Positions 18,111 through 26,477 are shown, counted from the stretch's first letter. The stretch: DNA of 64,000 nt from Actinokineospora spheciospongiae (GCF_000564855.1 NZ_AYXG01000147.1:1-64000), one strand, 5' to 3'. Program-made: numbers and translations. The notes: generated by a model not told the origin, from the sequence alone.

Positions 18111-19463
18111 GTGCGCTCCGCAGCCCGCAGGTCCGTGCCCGCTCTCCTCGTGACGCTCTGCGCCCTGGTGCTGGCGGCGCTGATGGCGACGCCGGGGGCC
18201 TCCGCGTCCACCCGCGGCCCCCGGAAGGTCCAGCAGACCACCGAGGGCCAGGCCACCCCGACGGCGCAGACCAGCAGCGCCCAGTGCTCCAACCACGACC
18301 GGCCACCCGCGCCGATCGACACCTCCGAGGAGCCCAAGCCCGGCGAGACCACCCCGCCGCCGCTGCCGGTGCCCGCCGAACCGGTGGGCGGCACGCGGAT
18401 GGGCGAGTGCGGCCTGGTGTTCCCGGCGGGCGCCAAGACGGCCATGCCCGGCAACGTGACCGCCGCGTCCTGGGTCCTCGCCGACCTCAGCACCGGCGAC
18501 GTCATCGCCGCCAAGGACCCGCACGCCCGCGAGCGGCCCGCGTCGCTGATCAAGGCGCTGCTGGGGGTCGTGGTCATCCGCAACCTGCGGCTCGACGAGG
18601 TCGTCGTCGGCACCCAGGCCGACGCCGACCAGGAGGGCACCAAGGTCGGCATCGGCCCCGGCGGGCAGTACACGGTCCGCCAGTTGCTGTTCGCCCTCCT
18701 CATGCGCTCCGGCAACGACGCGGCGCACGCCCTCGCGGTCAAGCTCGGCGGCGTCGACGAGGCGCTGGAGAAGATGAACTCCCTCGCCGAGGAGCTGGGC
18801 GCCCTCGACACCCGCGCGGCCACCCCCTCCGGCCTCGACGGCCCCGGGATGAGCACCTCCGCCTACGACCTGAGCCTGGTCTTCCGCGCGGCCATGAAGC
18901 ACAAGGAGTTCGCCGAGGCGGTCGCCACCAGGACGATCGACTTCCCCGGCTACGGCAACAAGCCCGCCTTCAAGGTCAACAACGACAACCGCCTCCTGGG
19001 CAGGTACCAGGGCTTCCTCGGCGGCAAGACCGGCTTCACCGACGACGCCCGCCACACCTACCTCGGCGCCGCCGAGCGCGACGGCCACCGCCTCGCGGTC
19101 GTGCTGCTGCGCGGCGAGCTGAACCCGGACCCACTGCCCAACCAGGCGAGCCAGCTCCTGGACTACGGCTTCGCCCTGCTGGAGGAGAAGTCCGAGCCGG
19201 TGGGCAAGCTCGTCGACAAGGCCCCCGAGGCCCAGCCGAAGCCGGAGGGCGGCCTGGAGACCGACAACCCGGCCGACTCGGCCCCCGAGGGCACCACCGC
19301 CGCCTCGGCGACCGCCGACGCCGACCGGTCGGCGTTCGGCAACTACGGCGTGCCGCTGGTGGCGCTGGCGGGCGTGGCGATCCTGGGTGCGGCGGTCATG
19401 TGGTTGCGCAACCAGCGCGCCAAGGCCGCCCGCAAGGCCCGCATGGCGGCCAACAACAGCTAG
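18111..19463 (+). CDS. D-alanyl-D-alanine carboxypeptidase (low-mass PBP)
   Basis: The 450-residue product has an N-terminal signal (RSVPALLVTLCALVLAALMA) and then a Pro/Thr-rich linker. The serine peptidase S11 motifs follow: SLIK (SxxK, nucleophile near residue 144), SGN in LMRSGNDAAHA (near 204) and KTG in LGGKTGFTDDARHT (near 305). The C-terminus has a membrane helix (VPLVALAGVAILGAAVMWL) and a basic tail. It trims the terminal D-Ala of peptidoglycan stem peptides on the outer face of the membrane. The length exceeds DacA because of the linkers. Confidence 0.94.
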   Translation: MRSAARRSVPALLVTLCALVLAALMATPGASASTRGPRKVQQTTEGQATPTAQTSSAQCSNHDRPPAPIDTSEEPKPGETTPPPLPVPAEPVGGTRMGECGLVFPAGAKTAMPGNVTAASWVLADLSTGDVIAAKDPHARERPASLIKALLGVVVIRNLRLDEVVVGTQADADQEGTKVGIGPGGQYTVRQLLFALLMRSGNDAAHALAVKLGGVDEALEKMNSLAEELGALDTRAATPSGLDGPGMSTSAYDLSLVFRAAMKHKEFAEAVATRTIDFPGYGNKPAFKVNNDNRLLGRYQGFLGGKTGFTDDARHTYLGAAERDGHRLAVVLLRGELNPDPLPNQASQLLDYGFALLEEKSEPVGKLVDKAPEAQPKPEGGLETDNPADSAPEGTTAASATADADRSAFGNYGVPLVALAGVAILGAAVMWLRNQRAKAARKARMAANNS

Positions 19464-19878
19464 GTGGCCAGGCTGCGCGGGTAGTCGGGCCGCCGCCTCG
19501 ACGGACGTGGTGCAGAGCGCCGGGTCCGGGTGACCCCAGACCACGGCGCTCTCTGCGATGACGAGGTGGCCGCCGGTGGGGCGGGAGCGGAGCGGGTGCC
19601 GGTGAAGCGGCTGCCCCGGACCTCGCGCAGGCGCTTCCACTCGCTGTCGGACTCGCTCCTGCGGCTGGTGTCGCGGGCCCGCGCGGACACGCTGTCGGCT
19701 GTTTCGGCGACTTCGGCGCCCATCCCCTCGACACCCGCCCCGGCCGCCGCCGAGGACCAGGGCGCCCACCGCGCCGATGACGAGGACTCCGCGCCGCCTC
19801 CGGGAATCCAGCGGCCGTCTCCACCGCGCGGCTGGTCAGGTCTGCCCATCGAGTCCCCCCGGTCGAGTTCCGGTACAC
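19460..19878 (-). pseudogene. Probable decayed gene for a small membrane protein
   Basis: Coding signal (GC-rich third positions) moves between frames. The first frame reads ADLTSRAVETAAG. The next reads a membrane helix, RRRRGVLVIGAVGALVLGGG. The third reads GMGAEVAETADSVSARARD, then SEWKRLREVRGSRFTGTRS. The second frame returns with GHLVIAESAVVWGHPDPALC. Joined, these make one plausible single-helix protein with about three frameshifts. The alternative is chance coding bias in a non-coding gap. The family is not recognised. Its 5' end lies next to the promoter of the HTH/Clp-N gene. Confidence 0.35.
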
Positions 19879-19937
19879 CCTGGTTGGCCGCGCCCCGCGC
19901 GATGAGGCACATGGAGAGGCTTCACTCGATGAAGTGC

Positions 19938-19984
19938 TGTCAACTCTGTGTTGACAGTGGCCGGACTGTCAACCTAAGGTTGAC
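19938..19984 (+). promoter_or_regulatory. Promoter with two inverted repeats, probably autoregulated
   Basis: TTGACA (19951-19956) and TAAGGT (19975-19980) are 18 bases apart, and ATG 19988 follows seven bases later, so the transcript is leaderless. TGTCAACTCTGTGTTGACA (19938-19956; 7-base arms) covers the -35. GTCAACCTAAGGTTGAC (19968-19984; 8-base arms) covers the -10. Binding at either site should block polymerase. Confidence 0.65.
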
Positions 19985-19987
19985 GAC

Positions 19988-20719
19988 ATGACGGAACCAG
20001 TGAAGGCGTCGATCCGGCTCGACGAACTGATCGACTCGATCAAGAAGGTGCACCCGGAGGTGCTGGAACAGCTCTCCACCGCCGTGATGACGGCGGACCA
20101 CCTCGGGGAGGTGGCCGACCACCTCATCGGCCACTTCGTGGACCAGGCGCGGCGCTCGGGGGCGTCGTGGACCGAAATCGGCAAGAGCATGGGGGTGACC
20201 AGGCAGGCGGCGCAGAAGCGGTTCGTGCCCAAGGGGGACGAGGAGGGGATGGACCCGAACGAGGGGTTCAAGCGGTTCACCCCCCGGGCGCGCAACGTGG
20301 TGGTGACCGCGCAGAACGCGGCCAAGGAGCACGGGAACGACCAGATCGTGCCCGCCCACCTGGTGCTGGGGCTGCTGGCCGAGCCGGAGGGACTGGGCGC
20401 GGCGGCGATCATGGCGCAGGGGATCACCCCGGAGCAGGTGCGGGAGGCGGCCGTGGCCGTGCTGCCCGGCCCGGCCGAGAGCGTGGGGGCCCTGATCCCG
20501 TTCGACGGCGGGGCGAAGAAGGCGCTGGAACTGACCTTCCGCGAGGCCCTGCGGCTCGGGCACAACTACGTGGGCACCGAGCACATCCTGCTGGCCCTGC
20601 TGGAGTTCGAGGCGGGCGACGGGGTGCTGAGCGGGCTCGGGGTGGACAAGACCGCCGCTGAGGCGCTGATCCAGGAGAAGCTGGCGGCGATCGTCGCCGC
20701 GCAGGAGAAGCAGGCGTGA
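19988..20719 (+). CDS. HTH protein with Clp N-terminal domain
   Basis: The 243-residue product has a helical N-terminus, then the helix-turn-helix GASWTEIGKSMGVTRQAAQKRF (about 58-79). Two Clp-N repeats follow: FTPRARNVVVTAQNAA with PAHLVLGLLAEPEG, and KKALELTFREALRLGHNYVG with EHILLALLEFEAGDG. Clp-N repeats normally bind substrates or adaptors for ClpA/ClpC. No ATPase or protease domain is present. It could link the Clp machinery to transcription, for example as a regulator sensing Clp substrates. The palindromes in its promoter suggest autorepression. A strong terminator follows. Confidence 0.85.
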   Translation: MTEPVKASIRLDELIDSIKKVHPEVLEQLSTAVMTADHLGEVADHLIGHFVDQARRSGASWTEIGKSMGVTRQAAQKRFVPKGDEEGMDPNEGFKRFTPRARNVVVTAQNAAKEHGNDQIVPAHLVLGLLAEPEGLGAAAIMAQGITPEQVREAAVAVLPGPAESVGALIPFDGGAKKALELTFREALRLGHNYVGTEHILLALLEFEAGDGVLSGLGVDKTAAEALIQEKLAAIVAAQEKQA

Positions 20720-20722
20720 CAG

Positions 20723-20760
20723 CGGAGAAGGCCGTGGGGGAATCCCCACGGCCTTCTCCG
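20723..20760 (+). terminator. Terminator after the HTH/Clp-N gene
   Basis: A perfect 17-base stem (20723-20739 with 20744-20760) and a GAAT loop lie four bases after the stop codon. Confidence 0.85.
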
Positions 20761-20869
20761 CGTCGCGGATGATCAGCAGAGGCACCGGCCGAGGTTGAAC
20801 AGGGGCGCCCAGAGCGTCGTCACAGCGAAGGGCTGTGCCGCCGTGGGGCGCTACAGCCCTTTCGGGCGG

Positions 20870-22309
20870 TCATTGCTGCTTGACACGTGGAACTCCACCC
20901 TTGCGGCCGATGTCGAACGCGATTCGGTAGACGTCGGGCAGGTCCAACTTCTTGTTGGTTCGGATGGTCATGACTCCGAGGTCGATCAGTTCCGCGATGA
21001 GGCCCTCGTAGTCGGTGCTGAGCGGGCCGGTCGCGAACATCGTCTCGTTGTCGGAGTCCTCCTCCGAGAGTTCGCTCGTCATCGACCGCTGCGTGGACAA
21101 CGCCGCATTCAGCTTCACGTTCTTCCACCGACTCGTCACCTCGTCCCGCTCGATGGGGACCTGGGTGCCGCGCAGTGGGTCGATCGCGTTGGACACCCAC
21201 GGGGTGTCCTCCTTGACCTCCTGCACGCGGATCTGCGAAGCGTGCTGAACCCCTTGGCGGATGGCATCCCAGTGGAGTGCGTGCGCGTGCCCGGAAAAAT
21301 TTTCCTCGGTCTTCTGGGTTGCGCGCCACAGTGCGCTGAGGAAACTCCGCGGGCTGACCTGTTGCCTGCCGTCCGCCAAGTGGTTCGGCAGCCAGGTGTA
21401 CGTGTAGCCCTTGCGGTGATCCGTTCCCATGTACCTGCCTGCGATGCGCTCCAGGACCTTCCGTTGTTTGTCCTCGTCGCCGTTGTGGTGTTCCGTCCAA
21501 CCGGTTTCCGACAGAAACCCTGTGCTGTGTTCGGATTCAGCGCCGCCCATGTAGTGGAACAGCAACGCGTACAGGCTCGTGTTCGTCCAGCGCAGGTCGG
21601 TGATGTTCGCGATCAGCTTCGACGCGTCGGCGAAGTCGAGCTTCGCCGTGTCGAACATGTCATAGCGGATGAACATCTTCACCCGGAGGTTCCGGGTGCT
21701 CGTGCGCAGGGTCAGGGCCAACTCGAAGATGCCCCTGGCGAGCTGGTCCGCGATCTTGCGGTCGCTGTGCAGGCGGTCCATCGCGTCGAAGAGGAGCAGT
21801 TTGATCCGATCCTCCCGGCCCGCCTGCTCGTCCAAGTCCAGGATCGAGTCCTCGACCACACCGGGGTTGTCGACGACCCACTGGACCCGGCCCGGCCAGT
21901 CGTCGACCGCTGTCAACGCGGGCACCCCGAGCCCGAACAGTGCCACAGCGGTCCAGATGTCCGACGGTCGGAAGCGGTGTCGATCCACCAGGGCTTGCAG
22001 CCTGCGCGGATTGGGGTACTGCTTGCTCAGCTTCGCGCCGAAGCCCGGGAGGGGATCGACCCGGTTCAACAGGTCCAAGCTGTAGTGGCGAGCCGCGATC
22101 TCACGCAACTTGTCGTCTTGCAGTGCCTTGAACCACACGGTCTTGCCGACACCGCGCCCGCCGCGGACGACTGTGGTGTCCGGGTCGAGTGCGTTGCGGT
22201 GGCCCGCGGGGGTGAAGAGGTTCCGGGGATTGGGGTCGATCGTGTCCGCGTCGACCACGGCGGGCAGCGCCGCGCCGAGCAGTTGTCGGTATTCGACCGG
22301 TGTCAACAT
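20870..22309 (-). CDS. P-loop NTPase, third gene of the HEPN-like/KGGVGR operon
   Basis: The 479-residue product has a Walker A VVRGGRGVGKTVWFKAL (about 48-63) and a likely Walker B RIKLLLFDAMDRLH (about 168-181). A long helical C-terminal part includes TWLPNHLADGRQQVSPRSF and ends PDVYRIAFDIGRKGG, resembling a winged-helix-type tail. It resembles the large predicted ATPases often paired with KGGVGR-motif ATPases; I know of no proven function. Its ATG follows the upstream stop after one base, so translation is coupled. G+C is visibly lower than in housekeeping neighbours. No nuclease motif is visible. Confidence 0.8.
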   Translation of the reverse strand: MLTPVEYRQLLGAALPAVVDADTIDPNPRNLFTPAGHRNALDPDTTVVRGGRGVGKTVWFKALQDDKLREIAARHYSLDLLNRVDPLPGFGAKLSKQYPNPRRLQALVDRHRFRPSDIWTAVALFGLGVPALTAVDDWPGRVQWVVDNPGVVEDSILDLDEQAGREDRIKLLLFDAMDRLHSDRKIADQLARGIFELALTLRTSTRNLRVKMFIRYDMFDTAKLDFADASKLIANITDLRWTNTSLYALLFHYMGGAESEHSTGFLSETGWTEHHNGDEDKQRKVLERIAGRYMGTDHRKGYTYTWLPNHLADGRQQVSPRSFLSALWRATQKTEENFSGHAHALHWDAIRQGVQHASQIRVQEVKEDTPWVSNAIDPLRGTQVPIERDEVTSRWKNVKLNAALSTQRSMTSELSEEDSDNETMFATGPLSTDYEGLIAELIDLGVMTIRTNKKLDLPDVYRIAFDIGRKGGVPRVKQQ

Positions 22310-22310
22310 G

Positions 22311-23627
22311 TCAGGCACCTTCTTCGAGCATGGTGGACACGCCGTCGACGAATGGCCGGTAGGCCGCTTCGACCAGGTCGGTCGTGGCCCAAGAGGTGTT
22401 GCGGCTCGGGTCCAGGCCCACCAGGTCCGGGTTGTGGACGATGGGCAGTGGGAAGTGCGGGGCCGAAGGGTCGTCGGGGGCAAAGTTGAAGAGGTCCAGG
22501 TCCACGGTTCCCTCTTCGTCGTCGTAGAGGGTGGTGGCGAAGCACTCTTGGGCGTTGTCGGCGAAGCTGCGGAGGTAGTCGTCCGCTCGGTTCGACGGGA
22601 CCATCGCGGCGACCATCTTGACCCGGTTCCTGATGCTGTCCCTGGTGACGGGGGCGAGGCTGGTGCGCCACTGGTCGAACAGGGACCGGTAGCCCTGCCA
22701 GGTCTGCGTGTTGTCCGTCGCGAAGAGGAGGGCCAACGTGCTCAGCTGGGTGATGGCGACGGCGGCCACGTCGTGGATGCCCGCTCGGCTGTCGAGGAGG
22801 ACGACGTCGGGTTGTCGGCTGCGCCGGGCGACCTGTGCCTCGCAGGCCGCGATGGCGTCGGCGAGCCTGCGGCCGAACGTCACCGCTTCCCGGTCCGGGG
22901 TGGCGGGGAGGTCGAAGTAGGCGCGATTCAGCTTGTCGAGGTAGGAGTAGCCGTCGCGCGGGCGGCCGCCTGCTGATGCCAGCCACACTTCTCCGTTGCC
23001 GTGGAGTGGGCCGATGGAGTCGCTCTTGATGACCAGGTCGAGGTCGGCCTGGTTGCCCACCGCTGACTCGACCAGGTGGTCCACGATGCCGTGGTCGGCG
23101 TACTGGAGGTCGGAGTGGAGCAGTGAGCTGACGCCCGGGGACTCCAGGTCGAGGTCGACCACCAGCACCGATTTGCCCTCGCGGGCGAGGTGGCGGGCCA
23201 GGACGAAGGTCGCGGTGGAACGGCCGACACCGCCCTTGAAGCCGTAGAGGGCCACGCGGGTGCCGGTCGGCTCTCGGGCGGGCCGGAGCCAGTCCGCGCC
23301 GACGGTGCCGCGCTCGACCACGTACACCCGATCGGAGTCGGCGATGAAGGGCGGGACGGGGTGTCGGTCCGGGGACTTGAGGACCAGGTCCGGTGCGAAC
23401 ATCGTGCTGACCGGCATGACGGGCTGTTGACCGACGAACGGGGCGCACCGCTCTCGCAGCCGTGTGCGGAGCGCGGCGACCCGCGGGTCATCCTCGGGGA
23501 GGTCCACCACGAGGGATGACCGGCCGAGCAGGTCGCGGATCACGGTCACGTCCGTGGAGAGGTTGGTGGCGGCGGTGTTGGCGATGTCGATCGCCCTGCG
23601 CCACGCCTCATCGAACCGGGTGGTCAT
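22311..23627 (-). CDS. KGGVGR-motif variant AAA ATPase (ParA/MinD-like)
   Basis: The 438-residue product has about 120 N-terminal residues of unknown fold. A deviant Walker A then follows, ALYGFKGGVGRSTATF (about 127-141): the Lys of KGG is kept and the usual GKS/T is GRST. VLVVDLDLESPG (about 154-165) and QPDVVLLDSRAGIHDVA are the MinD-like switch motifs. The family is known in annotation as KGGVGR-motif variant ATPases, with no established role. It overlaps the upstream HEPN-like gene by ATGA and is one base from the downstream NTPase gene. Together they look like a conflict or defence cassette. Confidence 0.88.
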   Translation of the reverse strand: MTTRFDEAWRRAIDIANTAATNLSTDVTVIRDLLGRSSLVVDLPEDDPRVAALRTRLRERCAPFVGQQPVMPVSTMFAPDLVLKSPDRHPVPPFIADSDRVYVVERGTVGADWLRPAREPTGTRVALYGFKGGVGRSTATFVLARHLAREGKSVLVVDLDLESPGVSSLLHSDLQYADHGIVDHLVESAVGNQADLDLVIKSDSIGPLHGNGEVWLASAGGRPRDGYSYLDKLNRAYFDLPATPDREAVTFGRRLADAIAACEAQVARRSRQPDVVLLDSRAGIHDVAAVAITQLSTLALLFATDNTQTWQGYRSLFDQWRTSLAPVTRDSIRNRVKMVAAMVPSNRADDYLRSFADNAQECFATTLYDDEEGTVDLDLFNFAPDDPSAPHFPLPIVHNPDLVGLDPSRNTSWATTDLVEAAYRPFVDGVSTMLEEGA

Positions 23628-24063
23628 GACAGGGCTCCGTCGATGTGTGCCTGCGCCAGGATGCCGACGACTGTTCGTGCGGCGGTGACGTGCGCGGCAA
23701 CCGCGGCCGGGGTCAGGTGTGAACCGTCGGAGTACCGCTCGGCGACGTTCCAACCTGCGAACGGCTGAGTCGCGAGCACTGTCATGAGGGTGCTCGCCGA
23801 CCTGCCTTGGACGATGGTCGCCATCTCGGGCCAGAGGGAGTTGACGTGCATTGTGATCGATTTGCCGGTGGTGGGGTGCACGACGAGGTCTTTCTGGTTG
23901 ACTTGCCCCCGAGGAAACCGACGATCAGTGCTTTGAGCGCACTCGGCTGCCAGGCCCGCTAGGTGGTCGGCGTTAGCCTGCCGGGAGTTGCCTGGAGAAA
24001 TTCCGCGTCGGCCACGTGGCGTTTGGCTGCTGAGTCGAAATCGGCCGAGGGTGCATGTGACAC
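23624..24063 (-). pseudogene. Frameshifted HEPN-like gene, first of the operon
   Basis: Read from GTG 24063: ADFDSAAKRHVADAEFLQ in frame one. A one-base loss near 23967 moves to ANADHLAGLAAECA in frame two. KALIVGFLGGK in frame three follows, then frame two resumes with VNQKDLVVHPTTGKSI and runs to GWNVAERYSDGSHLTP and the stop. The joined protein has the HEPN look: RH..DA at the start, HLAGLAAECALKALI in the middle, and RYSDGSH, which has Rx5H spacing. About three indels break it. TACCCT six bases before the GTG supports this start. The stop overlaps the KGGVGR start (ATGA). Either decay or sequence error. Confidence 0.6.
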
Positions 24064-24069
24064 CGCATC

Positions 24070-24075
24070 AGGGTA
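24070..24075 (-). promoter_or_regulatory. Leaderless -10 box of the HEPN/KGGVGR/NTPase operon
   Basis: On the minus strand TACCCT (24075-24070) lies six bases before GTG 24063, the same layout as other leaderless genes here. It gives the three-gene unit its own promoter, separate from the DUF397 gene upstream. Confidence 0.5.
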
Positions 24076-24141
24076 CCGGCCGTTCCCGCTGATGGCGGGC
24101 GGTGAGGCCGTGTTCCCGGGGCACGACCTCACCTGTCGTCA

Positions 24142-24369
24142 TCAGCGGGCGCGTTGGGCGAAACTGATCAAGGTGGGGGTGGGGAGTTCGAGGGTGGGGC
24201 CCTCGGGGTGCTTGGAGTCGCGGACGAGCAGCGAGGTGTCGGCCCAGGCCAGTTCGACGCAGTCGGACTCGGTGCCGCTGAAGCTGGCCTTGCGCCAGGA
24301 GAGCTCGACGCAGGCGGACTCGGTGGCGCTGTGGCTGGACTTGCGCCAAACGCCAGTGCTCTCGATCAT
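24142..24369 (-). CDS. DUF397 protein with a duplicated core
   Basis: The 75-residue product carries the DUF397 signature twice: WRKSSHSATESACVEL (about 8-23) and WRKASFSGTESDCVEL (about 25-40). The usual VRDSKHPEGP and a C-terminal LISFAQRAR follow. DUF397 proteins normally have one such unit (about 60 residues), so about 17 codons have been tandemly duplicated. They pair with XRE-DUF5753 regulators in actinomycetes, as here with a three-base gap; one known pair is BldB/WhiJ-like. Role: probably modulating the regulator. Confidence 0.9.
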   Translation of the reverse strand: MIESTGVWRKSSHSATESACVELSWRKASFSGTESDCVELAWADTSLLVRDSKHPEGPTLELPTPTLISFAQRAR

Positions 24370-24372
24370 CGC

Positions 24373-25224
24373 TTATTCACTCCGTTCGTAGCGAGCCAGT
24401 GCTTCCTCCACCATCTTCGCTGATGCGGCGGGGTCGAGGGCAACCGCCGTCATGCTGGCTACGGCATTTTCGTAGGGTTCGACGTTGGCCCGCTCATCGA
24501 GGAAGAGGCCGGAGCGGAGGTTTTCGACGTGCACGATCGGCTCGCCGTGCTTGAAGCGAGCCAGCACGAAGGCGCCTGCCACGCCGGTGTGGCCGCCGTG
24601 GTCGAACGGGATGACGTGGAGATCGATGTTGGAGCGTTCTGCCACAGCCAGGAGGTGGCGGAGTTGTTCGGCCATCACTCGCTTGCCGCCAATGCGGCGG
24701 TGCAGCACAGCCTCATCGAGGATCGACTTCACGTGCGGTGGATTCGCCTGGTCCAGCACGCGCTGCCGGTCCATGCGTTGCTGTACTCGCGGCTCGATGT
24801 TGGCCACCGGCACGCCGCCTGCATTCATCATCGCGCGGGTGTAGGCGACGGTTTGCAATAGGCCGGGGACCAGGATCAGGTCGAAGAGGGTGAGTTCGAC
24901 TGCTTCCGACTCGTACTCGGCCAGGGTGATCGCCTGGGTGGTGATGCGGTCCTGGTGGGTTTCCAGCCAGGTTGACCGGTCCGCGTCCCTGGCCATGGAG
25001 AGCAGGCGTTCGCGCTCGGGGCCCTTCACACCGTAGAGGGCCAGCATGGCGATCACTTCATCGGGGCTGGCGTTGCGCTTGCCCGTTTCGATGCGGCTCA
25101 CCGTGGACTGGGACCAGCCGAGTTGGTCGCCCACGGCCGTCGAGGTGAGGTCGGTGGCCTTTCGTGCGGCTCGGAGGCCGGTGGCCAGGCCGCGTGCTTG
25201 GGGTTTGGGGCGGGGCTTGGGCAC
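24373..25224 (-). CDS. XRE-family regulator with DUF5753 domain
   Basis: The 283-residue product has an N-terminal HTH (LTSTAVGDQLGWSQSTVSRIETG, about 27-49), then the DUF5753 ligand/partner domain (LILVPGLLQTVAYTRAMM, RQRVLDQANPPHVKSILDE, DLHVIPFDHGGHTGVAGAF). WhiJ-type proteins of this class control development together with DUF397 partners. GTG 25224 has AAGGAGGG four bases upstream. The gap to the divergent gene at 25317 holds an inverted repeat and a direct repeat that are likely operators. Confidence 0.92.
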   Translation of the reverse strand: MPKPRPKPQARGLATGLRAARKATDLTSTAVGDQLGWSQSTVSRIETGKRNASPDEVIAMLALYGVKGPERERLLSMARDADRSTWLETHQDRITTQAITLAEYESEAVELTLFDLILVPGLLQTVAYTRAMMNAGGVPVANIEPRVQQRMDRQRVLDQANPPHVKSILDEAVLHRRIGGKRVMAEQLRHLLAVAERSNIDLHVIPFDHGGHTGVAGAFVLARFKHGEPIVHVENLRSGLFLDERANVEPYENAVASMTAVALDPAASAKMVEEALARYERSE

Positions 25225-25245
25225 CGGACCCTCCTTCGGGTGACT

Positions 25246-25304
25246 CTGTTGCCAACTGTTGCCAGCGTCGAGACGCCAGTTCTATGCTGCATGAAAGCAT
25301 AGAA
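25246..25304. promoter_or_regulatory. Divergent control region between XRE and the 120-residue gene
   Basis: CTGTTGCCA occurs twice in direct orientation (25246-25254 and 25256-25264; period 10). TTCTATGCT (25280-25288) and AGCATAGAA (25296-25304) form a 9-base inverted repeat with a 7-base spacer. For the plus strand TTGCCA (25259-25264) and TATGCT (25283-25288) have an 18-base spacing. The XRE protein is the natural candidate to bind here. Confidence 0.55.
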
Positions 25305-25316
25305 CGTGGAGGCATC

Positions 25317-25679
25317 ATGCGGCTTGGATATGTCCTGTGTCGGGTGGGGCCTGGGGTGGGGGCCCGGGACCGGTGGGTGGACGTCGCGTTCGAGGAAGTC
25401 GTCGTGGACGCGAATGACCTGTCCGATCCCCAGGTTACCGGGATGATCGAGCGGATGGGGGCCTGGGCGACCACCCGATTGGTTGATCATCGGGGGGACA
25501 TGGAAATTTTCGAGGTGACGGTGTCGATGCTGAATGCGAATGGTGAGCCAGAGTATTCGCTTGCCGAGGAATACCGGCTGGTGAGCATGGGTCGGGCCGT
25601 GCACACCGGGGTGCTCACCGACACCCGGGAAAGGGTCGAGGCCGCGCTCGCCTGGCGGGCGGAGCGCGGCCTCGGGTGA
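25317..25679 (+). CDS. Short protein of unknown function next to XRE/DUF397
   Basis: The 120-residue soluble product reads MRLGYVLCRVGPGVGAR, then FEEVVVDANDLSDPQVTGM, MEIFEVTVSMLNANGEPEYS and YRLVSMGRAVHTGVLTDTRE. It has a mixed alpha/beta look and no membrane segment. No family is recognised. GTGGAGG lies five bases before the ATG. It is divergent from the XRE gene across a palindromic promoter, so it is probably that regulator's target. It is convergent with sdhB, with 16 bases between them. Confidence 0.7.
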   Translation: MRLGYVLCRVGPGVGARDRWVDVAFEEVVVDANDLSDPQVTGMIERMGAWATTRLVDHRGDMEIFEVTVSMLNANGEPEYSLAEEYRLVSMGRAVHTGVLTDTRERVEAALAWRAERGLG

Positions 25680-25695
25680 ACCGGGGTGGAGCGGG

Positions 25696-26477
25696 TCAGC
25701 GGCGGAAGAGCAGGGCCCGCTTGACCTCTTGGATCGCCTTGGTGACCTGGATGCCACGCGGGCAGGCGTCCGTGCAGTTGAACGTGGTGCGGCAACGCCA
25801 GACGCCCTCGGCGTCGTTCAGGATGTCCAGTCGCTCTTCGGCGCCCTCGTCGCGGGAGTCGAAGATGAAGCGGTGGGCGTTGACGATGGCCGCGGGGCCG
25901 AAGTAGCTGCCCTCGTTCCAGAAGACCGGGCACGAGGTGGTGCAGCAGGCGCACAGGATGCACTTGGTGGTGTCGTCGAAGCGCTCGCGGTCGTGGGCCG
26001 ACTGGATGCGCTCGCGGGTGGGCTCGTTCCCGTAGGTGATCAGGAACGGCTTGACCGCCTTGAACGCCTCCATGAACGGTTCCATGTCGACCAGGAGGTC
26101 CTTGTGGACCGGGAGGCCCTTGATCGGGGCGACGGTGATCGTGGTCGGCTTGCCGCCGCCGGACATCAGGTCCTTGACCAGGACCTTGCAGCCGAGGCGG
26201 TTCACGCCGTTGATCTGCATCGCGTCCGAGCCGCAGATGCCGTGCGCGCACGAGCGGCGGAACGTCAGCGTGCCGTCGACGTACCACTTGACGTAGTGCA
26301 GCAGGTTCAGCACGCGGTCGGTGGGCAGCGCCGGGACGTTGAACGACTCCCAGCGCGGCTCGGAGTCGACCTCGGCGTTGAAGCGCAGGATCTTGAGGGT
26401 GACGGTCACGGCGCCGTCGGGCACCGGGGGCAGGTCGCCGCGGGAGCCCGCCTTCTCCTCGGAAACTGTGGCAGTCA

